64,000 nucleotides of DNA from Tolypothrix sp. NIES-4075 (GTDB taxonomy: Bacteria > Cyanobacteriota > Cyanobacteriia > Cyanobacteriales > Nostocaceae). The notes beneath the pieces are model-generated. The model searched no databases. It was not told where the DNA came from and saw only the letters and a program-made list of their open reading frames with translations. Both the position numbers and the translations under genes were made by a program. The stretch's first letter is position 1; every line of letters begins with the position of its first letter. The stretch lies in contig NZ_BDUC01000004.1 of assembly GCF_002218085.1 (NCBI RefSeq), positions 713,852-777,851 of the forward strand, read 5' to 3'. Below are positions 43,345 through 51,695 of this stretch, piece after piece.

Positions 43345-44598
43345 ATGATGAAAAAAATTCGTGGTGTTTGGTTAACCACTGCTGCTAGTAATGTCTTGGA
43401 ATCCAAAGCAAATATCGTTGAGGCAATGAAACTCTTAGCAGACACTGGATTTAATACAGTCTTTCCAGTAGTTTGGAATAATGGTTACACTCTTTATCCA
43501 AGTGCTACTTTAAAAAAGAACTTTGGAGTAGAAATTTTACCTGCCTTTACAGGGAGAGATATTCTGGCTGAAGTGATTGAAGCAGCCACACCATTAGGAC
43601 TAGAGGTAATTCCTTGGTTTGAATATGGTTTTGCTGCTGCCTATAAACAAGATGGCGGGCATATCATCGCCAAAAAACCTGAATGGGAAGGTAAAGATAA
43701 AAACCAACAACGCCTCATCAAAAATGATATCGTTTGGATGAATTCCCTCGATCCAGAAGTTCAAAATTTTTTGTTAAATCTCTTTTTAGAGGTAGCAAAA
43801 AATTATCAAATAGCCGGGGTGCAAGGAGACGATCGCTTACCAGCCATGCCTTCAGAAGGAGGCTATGACAACAAAACTAAAGTATTGTATAAAAATAAAT
43901 TCGGAGAAGATCCACCCTTAGACTTCAAAAATCCTCCTTGGCTTCAATGGCGGGCAGATATTTTGAATGAGTTTTTGGCAAAGTTATATCGAGAAATCAA
44001 AAAGATTAATCCAAAGTTGATTGTTTCTATTTCTCCTAGTCCTTATCCTTTTGGATTTAATGAATATTTACAAGATGTACCTACTTGGATAAATCGTCAA
44101 ATTGTCGATTTCATCCATCCCCAGCTATATACACAGGGTTTAGACGCATACAAACGATTAGTTGATGATGTTGTGGATCGTTTTCAACAAAAAAACCTCT
44201 CGAAAATATCATCAGGCATTTTAATTCGCTCTGGCAACTATCAAATTACTCCTGATACCTTGTGGGAATTTATTCGCCACAATCGGCGTTCTGGAATTCG
44301 TGGCGAAATACTATTCTTTTTTGAAGGTTTGAAGGCAAATAATCAAGCTTTAGCAAACTTCCTGAAAAGCAACAATTATGCCAATTTAGTTTATCTCCAA
44401 TATGGCAACATCGGGTCTGATGTTCAAGAACTCCAACAAAAACTAAAAGATAAAGGATATAAAGTTGGTAAAACAGATGGCAACTTTGGGTCATTAACAA
44501 AATCAGCAGTTGAGAAATTTCAGAGAGATAATTTACTCGAACCAGATGGAGTATTTGGTCCAGAAAGCTATGCTAAGTTGATAGCTAATAAGCTGTAA
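43345..44598 (+). CDS. GH10-like protein with C-terminal peptidoglycan-binding domain
   Basis: 417 residues; ATG 43345 or the adjacent ATG 43348. Residues 1-350 are a GHL10 barrel closely similar to the protein at 8650-9801 (RGVWLTTAAS, FNTVFPVVWNNGYTLYPS, VIPWFEYGFA, VQGDDRLPAMPSEGGYD, GILIRSGNYQITPDTL). Residues 352-417 add a PG_binding_1 module (GSDVQELQQKLKDKGYKVGK, FGSLTKSAVEKFQ, DGVFGPES), which the paralog lacks. The added domain suggests action on, or anchoring to, the cell wall. No signal peptide is seen. Confidence 0.88.
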   Translation: MMKKIRGVWLTTAASNVLESKANIVEAMKLLADTGFNTVFPVVWNNGYTLYPSATLKKNFGVEILPAFTGRDILAEVIEAATPLGLEVIPWFEYGFAAAYKQDGGHIIAKKPEWEGKDKNQQRLIKNDIVWMNSLDPEVQNFLLNLFLEVAKNYQIAGVQGDDRLPAMPSEGGYDNKTKVLYKNKFGEDPPLDFKNPPWLQWRADILNEFLAKLYREIKKINPKLIVSISPSPYPFGFNEYLQDVPTWINRQIVDFIHPQLYTQGLDAYKRLVDDVVDRFQQKNLSKISSGILIRSGNYQITPDTLWEFIRHNRRSGIRGEILFFFEGLKANNQALANFLKSNNYANLVYLQYGNIGSDVQELQQKLKDKGYKVGKTDGNFGSLTKSAVEKFQRDNLLEPDGVFGPESYAKLIANKL

Positions 44599-44685
44599 GG
44601 CTTTTAATTTTATCGTTGAGGCTCCAGAATAAGAGGGGGGGAGAGAAAGAGTTATTGAGAAAGTTTGGGGCTTTTGTTCCAAATT

Positions 44686-45366
44686 TTAAGCATCGCAATA
44701 CGTCAGTTGTCTGATATATGCTTTGACTTGCAAATCTATCCCGGTAATCGCAGTACCTACGACTACTGCGTATGCCCCTAAATCTAAAGCTTGACGCGCC
44801 ATTTGAGGTGAGGAAATGCCACCTTCACAAATCGCGGGAATGTCTAATTCTACCATCTGCTTCAGGAGTTCCCAACCGGGGGGAGCAAGATGCTTAGTTG
44901 CAGCAGTGTATCCAAAAAGCGTTGTCCCTACAATGTCAGCACCAGCTTTTGTAGCTAAAACAGCGGCTTCGATTGTATCTACATCTGCCATTACTAATTT
45001 GCCTAATTCCTGATGAATTCGGGCAATAATATCGCTTACTGTTTCACCCTCAGGGCGATTTCTCGTAGTCGCATCAATAGCAATAATATCCGCTCCCGCT
45101 TTCGCCACCGCAGACGCATGATGAAACTGTGGTGTAATGTATACTTCAGTTCCTGCTATCACCTGCTTCCATAGCCCAATAATTGGCACTTTCAGGCGAT
45201 CGCGCACGGCGCTGATGTGCGCTGGAGTATCGATTCTTACGCCAAATGCACCGTTATTCACAGCTGCTTGGGCGATCGCTGCAATTATCGTTGGTTCATA
45301 CAGTGGCGAATCAACAGGCGCTTGACAGGAGACAATTAGTCCGTGGCGTAGGGTTTCTATTGACAT
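44686..45366 (-). CDS. nanE: N-acetylmannosamine-6-phosphate 2-epimerase
   Basis: 226 residues, a complete NanE-type TIM barrel (ManNAc-6-P to GlcNAc-6-P). GLIVSCQAPVDSPLYEP, GAFGVRIDTP, PIIGLWKQ, YITPQFHHASAV, ADIIAIDATTRNRP, VMADVDT, ADIVGTTLFGYT and CEGGISSPQ are all typical; the catalytic Lys and Glu lie in GLWK and CEGG. No other sialic-acid genes are near, so its substrate may come from wall or amino-sugar turnover, which fits the neighbouring GH10-like/PG-binding gene. Confidence 0.93.
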   Translation of the reverse strand: MSIETLRHGLIVSCQAPVDSPLYEPTIIAAIAQAAVNNGAFGVRIDTPAHISAVRDRLKVPIIGLWKQVIAGTEVYITPQFHHASAVAKAGADIIAIDATTRNRPEGETVSDIIARIHQELGKLVMADVDTIEAAVLATKAGADIVGTTLFGYTAATKHLAPPGWELLKQMVELDIPAICEGGISSPQMARQALDLGAYAVVVGTAITGIDLQVKAYIRQLTYCDA

Positions 45367-45430
45367 GGAAGGGGAGGGGGAGATGGGGAGATGGGGACAA
45401 GAAAATTGCTGACTTTTGACTATTGACTTT

Positions 45431-45490
45431 TAACTCCTAACTCCTAACAACTAACTCCTAACTCCTAACTAATAACTAACTCCTAACTAA
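45431..45490. repeat. STRR: (CTCCTAA)n heptamer tract
   Basis: Degenerate tandem CTCCTAA / CAACTAA heptamers, about eight units, ending inside the 3' end of the histidine-kinase gene. This is the short tandemly repeated repeat type known from heterocystous cyanobacteria. Confidence 0.85.
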
Positions 45491-47489
45491 CCACACTCAT
45501 CGGCTGTTGTGGTATCCAGACGGTAAAAATTGAGCCAATGGCTACGGTTGATTCTACTTCAATTCGACCGCGATGAAGTTCTATGAGTTGTTTAGTTAAT
45601 GCCAAACCAACGCCGGTGCCTTCATAGCGACGCCGGTAGGGTGTATCTAGTTGTTGAAATTTTTCAAATAGTAATGGCAATTGCTCTTCGGGAATGCCAA
45701 TACCAGTATCTTCTACTTGAAAGATAGCGTTGTCGTCTTCTACCCAAAGACGTAAAATCACGCTGCCACCTTCGGGAGTAAATTTAATGGCGTTACTTGA
45801 CAAATTCCAGAGAATTTGTTCTAGTCGCGATACATCGGCGGTAAAGCGATCGCGTTGAGGAGCGATTTGTAAATCTAGTTTAAATTGTATCTGCTGGCTT
45901 ATGGCTTTTTCTTGCAACGATTCCACAGTTCTTTGAGCTATATTCGTTAAAGAAAATTCCGAAATATTTAAAACTGCTTTTCCTGCCTCTATTTGCGATA
46001 AATCGAGGATGTCATTTATCATTTCTAATAAATGTTCTCCGCTGTCGTGGATTGTTTGTAGATAATCTCGTTGTCGCTGACTTAATTCTCCTAAGGGCCA
46101 GCGTAACAAAGTGGAAGACATACCGATTACATAAGTCAAAGGAGTGAGCAATTCATGGCTGATAGTAGCGAGAAATTCACTTTTGAGACGATTAGCGGCT
46201 TCAGCGGCAACTAAAGCTTCGCGTAGCGCCATTGTGCGCTCAATTACTCGGTGTTCCAGAGTTTGTTTTTCTTCAGTCAGCGATCGCATTAACTCAGATT
46301 GATAAATAGCGATCGCTAATTGTTCAGCGATAGAAGTCAGCAAATTTATTTCACTTTCAGTCCAATGATGTGAATCATGGCACTGATTAGCAATTAACAG
46401 TCCCCAAAGTTTATCCTCATAAATAATCGGTGCTGCTAACTTTGCCCGGACTTTACTTCTCCTTAAAAAGTTCAACAAACACTCTGACAAAACATAAGTT
46501 TTTTCTACATCATCAACAGCTAAAGTAAAGCCTTGGCGATACTTCTCCCAACATTCAAAAGGCGGCACAAAGCAATTTTTTTCCTGATAATTCAATACCG
46601 ACGGAATAGCATCTGTAGCACGCGCTTCATATACAATACAACCTCTATATTGTTGCCAATTCTGCTGTGATTGCGTCTTTGATTGGGCAAGTGTTGACTG
46701 TTGTACAGACGCGATTAATCGCGTCTCTACTCTTGATTCATCAAATTTATAGATTACCAATCTATCTAATTCCAAAAACTCCCGCACTTGTGCGATCGCT
46801 GTTGCCATAATTACCTGCAAATCCTGGCTTTTGCGGATCTGAGTTGTCACCTGATTTAATAATCGTTCTTGATAAATCTGTTTTCTCAGGGCATCTTCTA
46901 TTGGCTGACAGACAGAAACATGATTAAAGTTGGTATCTGAGGCTGTAAAAAACTGATTTTGTAGCGGCAGCAGATATTCTAATAACAACAGCGTGAATTT
47001 GCCTTGAAGCGTGGCATCATTAAGACTGGGAATTTGCAGATAGCGTTCGAGGTGTTGGTAAGTGTGAGAATCATGAGCAAACAAATCTTTCAGTTGCGAG
47101 ATAAAGGAGGCGATCGCTTGTGAATTAAACGTCAAACTAGCGTATAATGTCGCGTCCGGAGTCAGTGGGATAAATTCTCTCTCGATCTGATTTTCCCTTT
47201 GTGGCAAAGACACTTTATTTAAATCAGGAAAACTTCCCGCAACACACATTCCTACGTTTTCTTCTTGGTTTCCCACCAACAAAGCGCTAAACTGCTCTGA
47301 AACCACCAAGGTAAATTTTTGTTTTTGCCACTCACTCTTGCTCATAATCCGTGCCAGCACAGCCTCTGTCAGTACCAAAGCTGCACTTCTAGGAGCTTCA
47401 AATTGCATTTGCTGCAACAATTCTCCAAGCTGATTAAATACATCTATTGGCAAAATTCGAGAAAAGCTCAAATCAGGAGAACTAAGCAT
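45483..47489 (-). CDS. GAF-domain cytoplasmic histidine kinase
   Basis: 668 residues from ATG 47489 (TTG 47495 is an alternative). The N-terminal 170 residues resemble the DICT-like sensor region found in cyanobacterial kinases. A GAF domain (about 210-400, LQVIMATAIAQVREFLELDR, KLAAPIIYEDKLWGLLIA) has lost or gained sequence: an 11-residue insert VETRLIASVQQ is encoded by the palindrome at 46703-46730. A coiled coil leads to HisKA with H447 in ISHELLTPLTYVIGMS and a complete HATPase_c (NAIKFTPEGG, DTGIGIPE, GTGVGLALTKQ). No transmembrane segment and no receiver domain. The 3' end runs into the heptamer tract (PMSVVS tail). Confidence 0.9.
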   Translation of the reverse strand: MLSSPDLSFSRILPIDVFNQLGELLQQMQFEAPRSAALVLTEAVLARIMSKSEWQKQKFTLVVSEQFSALLVGNQEENVGMCVAGSFPDLNKVSLPQRENQIEREFIPLTPDATLYASLTFNSQAIASFISQLKDLFAHDSHTYQHLERYLQIPSLNDATLQGKFTLLLLEYLLPLQNQFFTASDTNFNHVSVCQPIEDALRKQIYQERLLNQVTTQIRKSQDLQVIMATAIAQVREFLELDRLVIYKFDESRVETRLIASVQQSTLAQSKTQSQQNWQQYRGCIVYEARATDAIPSVLNYQEKNCFVPPFECWEKYRQGFTLAVDDVEKTYVLSECLLNFLRRSKVRAKLAAPIIYEDKLWGLLIANQCHDSHHWTESEINLLTSIAEQLAIAIYQSELMRSLTEEKQTLEHRVIERTMALREALVAAEAANRLKSEFLATISHELLTPLTYVIGMSSTLLRWPLGELSQRQRDYLQTIHDSGEHLLEMINDILDLSQIEAGKAVLNISEFSLTNIAQRTVESLQEKAISQQIQFKLDLQIAPQRDRFTADVSRLEQILWNLSSNAIKFTPEGGSVILRLWVEDDNAIFQVEDTGIGIPEEQLPLLFEKFQQLDTPYRRRYEGTGVGLALTKQLIELHRGRIEVESTVAIGSIFTVWIPQQPMSVVS
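46703..46730. repeat. GACGCGATTAATCGCGTC palindrome inside the kinase gene
   Basis: GTACAGACGCGATTAATCGC followed by GTCTCTAC: a near-perfect palindrome in frame, coding VETRLIASVQ on the minus strand. Same element as 48143-48170 and 50171-50253; a diverged relative is at 62453-62481. Confidence 0.9.
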
Positions 47490-47578
47490 TTTCAAAAATT
47501 AGAGTGAGAACGGCTGGATGCTGTGCGATAAAGTTTTTTTGTTTCCTAACCAACAGTTTAAAACGGTAATAGAAGATT

Positions 47579-50500
47579 ATGCATCGAATAAATGCCACAT
47601 CTATAGGATGGAATAACTCAGAAGGCGTAGTTTTTTTTGAACAAACTCCAGCCCCTTTGGTATTTATTACGGCTGCTGATACGGATATTCAGACTTTGGC
47701 AGCTGCATTCCCCAAATTACCATCAACATTCCCGGCATTAAGAGTCGCCAATTTATTGCAGTTACAGAATCAAATAAACATTGACACATACGCCGAGCAA
47801 GTTTTGGAATTTGCCCAGGTAATAATTTTACGACTATTAGGAGGACGTTCCTACTGGTCTTACGGTTTGGAAGTAGTGCAAGAAATTGTCCAGCGTAATG
47901 GCACAACCTTAATTGTAATGCCAGGAGACGATGCTCTTGATGCCGATTTAATCACTCTCTCAACCCTCCCTGTAACTGCTGTAAACCAAGTATGGCAATA
48001 CTTCCGCGAAGGTGGCGTAGAAAATATTGTCAATGCTTTCAAGTATATTACCGATATTTGCCTTTCAACTTCTTTTAATCCCCCATCACCGCAAGTAGTA
48101 CCGCGTGTCGGTTTGTATTCCCCCCCCTCCTCCTCCACTCCCGTAGAGACGCGATTAATCGCGTCTCTACAACTCCCCAAAGTCGGCATCATCTTCTACC
48201 GCGCTCATTACTTAGCGGGAAATACCAAAGTAATTGACGTTTTGTGCGAAGCTTTAGCAAAGCGGAATTTGAAACCTGTGCCTTTGTTTGTTTCTTCGTT
48301 GCGCGATCGCGATGTCCAAGCTGAGTTAATTGAGTTTTTTCAGCCAAAGGACTCAGAACAAGTTGCGCTGCTTTTGAATACTACCAGTTTTTCTTTGGCG
48401 CGGTTGGATACAGAAACACCCCAGCTTGAATTATGGCAAAAATTAGATGTGCCGGTCTTGCAGGTTATTCTTTCTGGTGGTTCCCTTCAGCAGTGGGAGT
48501 CGCAGTTTCAAGGACTTTCACCCCGCGATATGGCAATGAATGTGGCTCTGCCGGAAGTGGATGGACGGATTATTAGCCGCGCTGTGTCTTTTAAGGCTGT
48601 GCAAACTCGCAATCCGAATTTAGAAACGGATGTGGTAGTTTATGAAGCGATCGCCTCGCGGATTGAGTTTGTCGCGGATTTAGCAGCAAATTGGGTGCGT
48701 CTGCGCTCAACACCACCCGCAGAACGTCATGTAGCTTTAATTTTGGCTAATTATCCCACCCGCGATGGTCGCATTGCTAATGGTGTGGGATTGGATACGC
48801 CGGCTAGTTGTGTAGAAATTCTTAAGGCTTTGCAGTCTGCCGGATATCATGTAGAAAATCTACCCGCAGATGGAGACGAGTTGATTCAACGTCTTACAAG
48901 TGGGGTGACGAATGACCCGGAAGGTAAAGAGTGGCGTCCGGTACAACAATGTGTTTCTTGGGAAGAGTATGCAGAGTATTTTGGTTGTTTACCGGAGGGT
49001 GTAAGGCAAGGTGTTGGTGAGCGGTGGGGTTTTGGTTTTGAAACGAACCGCCCAACGGGAGAGCCAGTCCCCCATCGTGACGGAAACCGCCAAGACGGGG
49101 GCTGGACTCACCAAGACGCCAAGGATACCAAGAAGGAAGAACAAAGTAAGTATTATTCCCCCCCTCCCCCCCTCCCCCCCTCCCCATCTTTCCCCATTGC
49201 CGGAATTCAGTTCGGTAACGTCTTTGTGGGTGTTCAGCCGGCACGGGGTTATGATATTGACCCTAGTTTGAATTATCACGCGCCAGATTTGGAACCAAGC
49301 CATGCTTATTTGGCTTTTTATTATTGGGTGAGGGAATGTTTTGCTGCTGATGCTGTGGTTCATGTGGGAAAACATGGCAATCTGGAATGGCTACCCGGTA
49401 AAAGTGTGGCTTTATCGGATAGTTGTTATCCAGAAGTGGCTTTGGGAGCGCTTCCGCATTTGTATCCGTTTATTGTGAATGACCCTGGTGAGGGTTCACA
49501 AGCAAAGCGTCGCGCTCAAGCGGTGATTATAGATCATCTGACACCGCCGATGACTCGTGCGGAACTTTACGGTTCTTTGCAACAGTTGGAAAATTTGATT
49601 GATGAGTATTATGAGGCTGAAAGTTTAGATCCTTCGCGTTTACCGACGATATGCGATCGCATTACTCAACTAATTCTTCAAGAAAATTTACATCAAGATT
49701 TGAAAATGGGTAATGGAGAATCGGTAATAGGTAATAGCCAAGACCAATTCCCAATTCCCAATTCCCAATTACCCATTCCCAATTCCCTATTACCAATTAA
49801 CCACCTTGATGGTTATCTTTGTGAGTTAAAAGAGGCTCAAATCCGCGATGGGTTGCACATTTTTGGTAAATGTCCTGATGGTCGTCAGTTGCGAGATTTA
49901 ATTGTGGCGATCGCTCGTACACCCAATCGTCATCATATTGGATTCACCCGCGCTATAGCTGAAGATTTAGGTTTAGATTTTGACCCCCTCACGGCAGATT
50001 TTAGCAATGAGTTTTTTCTCACGCACAGACGCAAAGACGCAGAGTCTGAAGATGATGAGCTTTCGATTAAAGACGCAAAACTTAATTCTTGTCGCACTTT
50101 AGGCGATGTTGTTGAAGTATTAGAAGAATATGCAACCGAGTTAGTAGATCAACTAATTACTCCTAACTTTTGTACAGACGCGATTAATCGCGAATTTTGT
50201 ACAGACGCGATTAATCGCGAATTTTGTACAGACGCGATTAATCGCGTCTCTACCCCACTCTCCCCCGTTTTAAACTGGATAGAATCGTGGCTTCTTCCTG
50301 CTCTTGAGCAAACTCACGAAGAAATTACTTATTTGTTACACGGACTTCATGGGGGATATGTCCCTAGCGCTCCCGCCGGCGCTCCCACACGCGGACGCCC
50401 GGAAGTCTTGCCCACAGGTAAAAACTTTTACTCAATTGATATACGCGCTATTCCCACAGAAACGGCTTGGGATATAGGCAGAAAGGCTGCGGAAACTCTC

Positions 50501-51670
50501 ATTGAATGTTACACGCAGGATAATGGTGAGTATCCAAAAACACTAGCTTTATCTGTGTGGGGAACTGCCACAATGCGGACTGGCGGTGATGACATCGCTG
50601 AGGCGTTGGCTTTACTTGGTGTGCAGCCTGTGTGGGATGGTATGGCGCGGCGCGTGGTGGATTTGGAAATTTTGCCCCTTTCGGTTTTGGGGCGTCCTCG
50701 CGTAGATGTAACGTTGCGAATTTCTGGCTTTTTTCGGGATGCTTTTCCGAATTTAATTGATTTATTTGATACGGCGGTGCAAGCAGTGGCGGCGTTAGAT
50801 GAACCAATAGCACAAAATCCCCTAGCAGCGCAAGTACAGGAAGAAACAGATTTTTGGATTGCAGAAGGTTTAACTTCAGAAGAAGCCCAAGTGCGATCGC
50901 GCTACCGGATTTTTGGTTCTAAACCAGGTGCTTATGGTGCAGGACTCCAAGGTTTAATCGAATCACAAAATTGGACAGACGAACAGGATTTAGCCCGTGC
51001 TTACATCAATTGGAGTTGCTACGCTTATTCTTCCGTCATAGGGGGACAAGAGGAAAAATCTCCCCAATCCCCAGTAAAGAGTCCCCAGTCCCCAGTCGCT
51101 AATCCGGAAGCATTTGAGCAACGCTTAAAGCACATGCAAATAGTGCTGCAAAACCAAGATAACCGCGAACACGATCTGCTCGATTCTGATGATTATTATC
51201 AATTTCAAGGCGGTTTAACAGCAGCAGTACGTTCGATACGCTTAAAAAATCCTCAAACCTATTTTGGTGATAATTCTATTCCTGCGAATCCGCGAGTCCG
51301 TCACCTGAAAGAAGAAATCGCACGGGTGTATCGTTCTCGTGTAGTTAATCCCAAGTGGATTGCGGGAATGATGCGTCACGGTTATAAAGGAGCATTTGAA
51401 ATGGCAGCAACGGTGGATTATTTATTTGCCTACGATGCTACAGCAAAATGCGTCGAAGACCATATGTATCAAGGCATTGTCGATGCTTATTTAGGCGATC
51501 GCTCAGTTTGTGAATTTATCCAAGAAAAGAATCCGTGGGCATTGCGTGATATTGCTGAGAAAATGTTAGAAGCACATAAGCGCGGTTTATGGCAGGATGT
51601 AAATATACAAACAGTAGAAAATTTGCGAAACTTAGTTCATCAAGCTGAAGCAGCAATTGAAGAAAAATAA
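47579..51670 (+). CDS. cobN: CobN-type cobaltochelatase large subunit, repeat-invaded
   Basis: 1363 residues, longer than usual CobN (about 1250-1280). Family blocks are intact: GGRSYWSYGLE, MPGDDALDAD, YRAHYLAGNTKVID, LILANYPTRDGRIANGVGLDTP, VHVGKHGNLEWLPGKS, NDPGEGSQAKRR, HGGYVPS, SVWGTATMRTGGDDIAEAL, RVDVTLRISGFFRDAFP and MMRHGYKGAFEMAATVDYLF. It inserts cobalt into the corrin ring (or is a CobN paralog). At least five low-complexity inserts map to repeats, at roughly residues 188-198, 485-539, 709-741, 864-892 and 1155-1178. All keep the frame and lie between conserved blocks, so the protein may still work. No cobS/cobT are nearby; cyanobacteria often pair CobN with ChlI/ChlD instead. Confidence 0.93.
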   Translation: MHRINATSIGWNNSEGVVFFEQTPAPLVFITAADTDIQTLAAAFPKLPSTFPALRVANLLQLQNQINIDTYAEQVLEFAQVIILRLLGGRSYWSYGLEVVQEIVQRNGTTLIVMPGDDALDADLITLSTLPVTAVNQVWQYFREGGVENIVNAFKYITDICLSTSFNPPSPQVVPRVGLYSPPSSSTPVETRLIASLQLPKVGIIFYRAHYLAGNTKVIDVLCEALAKRNLKPVPLFVSSLRDRDVQAELIEFFQPKDSEQVALLLNTTSFSLARLDTETPQLELWQKLDVPVLQVILSGGSLQQWESQFQGLSPRDMAMNVALPEVDGRIISRAVSFKAVQTRNPNLETDVVVYEAIASRIEFVADLAANWVRLRSTPPAERHVALILANYPTRDGRIANGVGLDTPASCVEILKALQSAGYHVENLPADGDELIQRLTSGVTNDPEGKEWRPVQQCVSWEEYAEYFGCLPEGVRQGVGERWGFGFETNRPTGEPVPHRDGNRQDGGWTHQDAKDTKKEEQSKYYSPPPPLPPSPSFPIAGIQFGNVFVGVQPARGYDIDPSLNYHAPDLEPSHAYLAFYYWVRECFAADAVVHVGKHGNLEWLPGKSVALSDSCYPEVALGALPHLYPFIVNDPGEGSQAKRRAQAVIIDHLTPPMTRAELYGSLQQLENLIDEYYEAESLDPSRLPTICDRITQLILQENLHQDLKMGNGESVIGNSQDQFPIPNSQLPIPNSLLPINHLDGYLCELKEAQIRDGLHIFGKCPDGRQLRDLIVAIARTPNRHHIGFTRAIAEDLGLDFDPLTADFSNEFFLTHRRKDAESEDDELSIKDAKLNSCRTLGDVVEVLEEYATELVDQLITPNFCTDAINREFCTDAINREFCTDAINRVSTPLSPVLNWIESWLLPALEQTHEEITYLLHGLHGGYVPSAPAGAPTRGRPEVLPTGKNFYSIDIRAIPTETAWDIGRKAAETLIECYTQDNGEYPKTLALSVWGTATMRTGGDDIAEALALLGVQPVWDGMARRVVDLEILPLSVLGRPRVDVTLRISGFFRDAFPNLIDLFDTAVQAVAALDEPIAQNPLAAQVQEETDFWIAEGLTSEEAQVRSRYRIFGSKPGAYGAGLQGLIESQNWTDEQDLARAYINWSCYAYSSVIGGQEEKSPQSPVKSPQSPVANPEAFEQRLKHMQIVLQNQDNREHDLLDSDDYYQFQGGLTAAVRSIRLKNPQTYFGDNSIPANPRVRHLKEEIARVYRSRVVNPKWIAGMMRHGYKGAFEMAATVDYLFAYDATAKCVEDHMYQGIVDAYLGDRSVCEFIQEKNPWALRDIAEKMLEAHKRGLWQDVNIQTVENLRNLVHQAEAAIEEK
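48143..48170. repeat. GACGCGATTAATCGCGTC palindrome inside cobN
   Basis: GTAGAGACGCGATTAATCGC followed by GTCTCTAC, a perfect 28-bp palindrome, in frame, coding VETRLIASLQ. The preceding CCCCCCTCCTCC tract (SPPSSSTP) is also low-complexity. Confidence 0.92.
49043..49117 (+). repeat. GCCAGTGCG-family repeat inside cobN
   Basis: AACCGCCCAACGGGAGAGCC, then GACGGAAACCG and GGACTCACC, matching the copy at 42073-42170. It encodes the Thr/Gly/Asp/His-rich insert starting NRPTGEPVPHRDGNRQDGG. A C-rich tract (CCCCCTCCCCCCC, coding PPPPLPPSPS) follows to 49195. Confidence 0.75.
49738..49800 (+). repeat. STRR tract (AATTCCC)n inside cobN
   Basis: Degenerate ATTCCCA/ATTACCA heptamers coding PIPNSQLPIPNSLLPI. 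Seven-base units in a 63-bp (21-codon) tract preserve the frame. Confidence 0.85.
50171..50253 (+). repeat. Triple 27-bp array of the palindrome inside cobN
   Basis: Units begin at 50171, 50198 and 50225; the 27-bp spacing is exactly nine codons, giving CTDAINREF, CTDAINREF, CTDAINRVS. The first two units end in CGCGAATTT and the third ends in the full GCGTCTCTAC arm, so a single palindrome was tandemly amplified from its left part. Confidence 0.92.
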
Positions 51671-51695
51671 GGAAATACAGGTGTAGGAAACAAGT

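Noticed and set aside
45431..45490. Possible CRISPR array at heptamer repeats (also 53733 and 49738)
   Set aside because: Units are 7 bp with no spacers; these are STRR tracts. No cas genes in the window.
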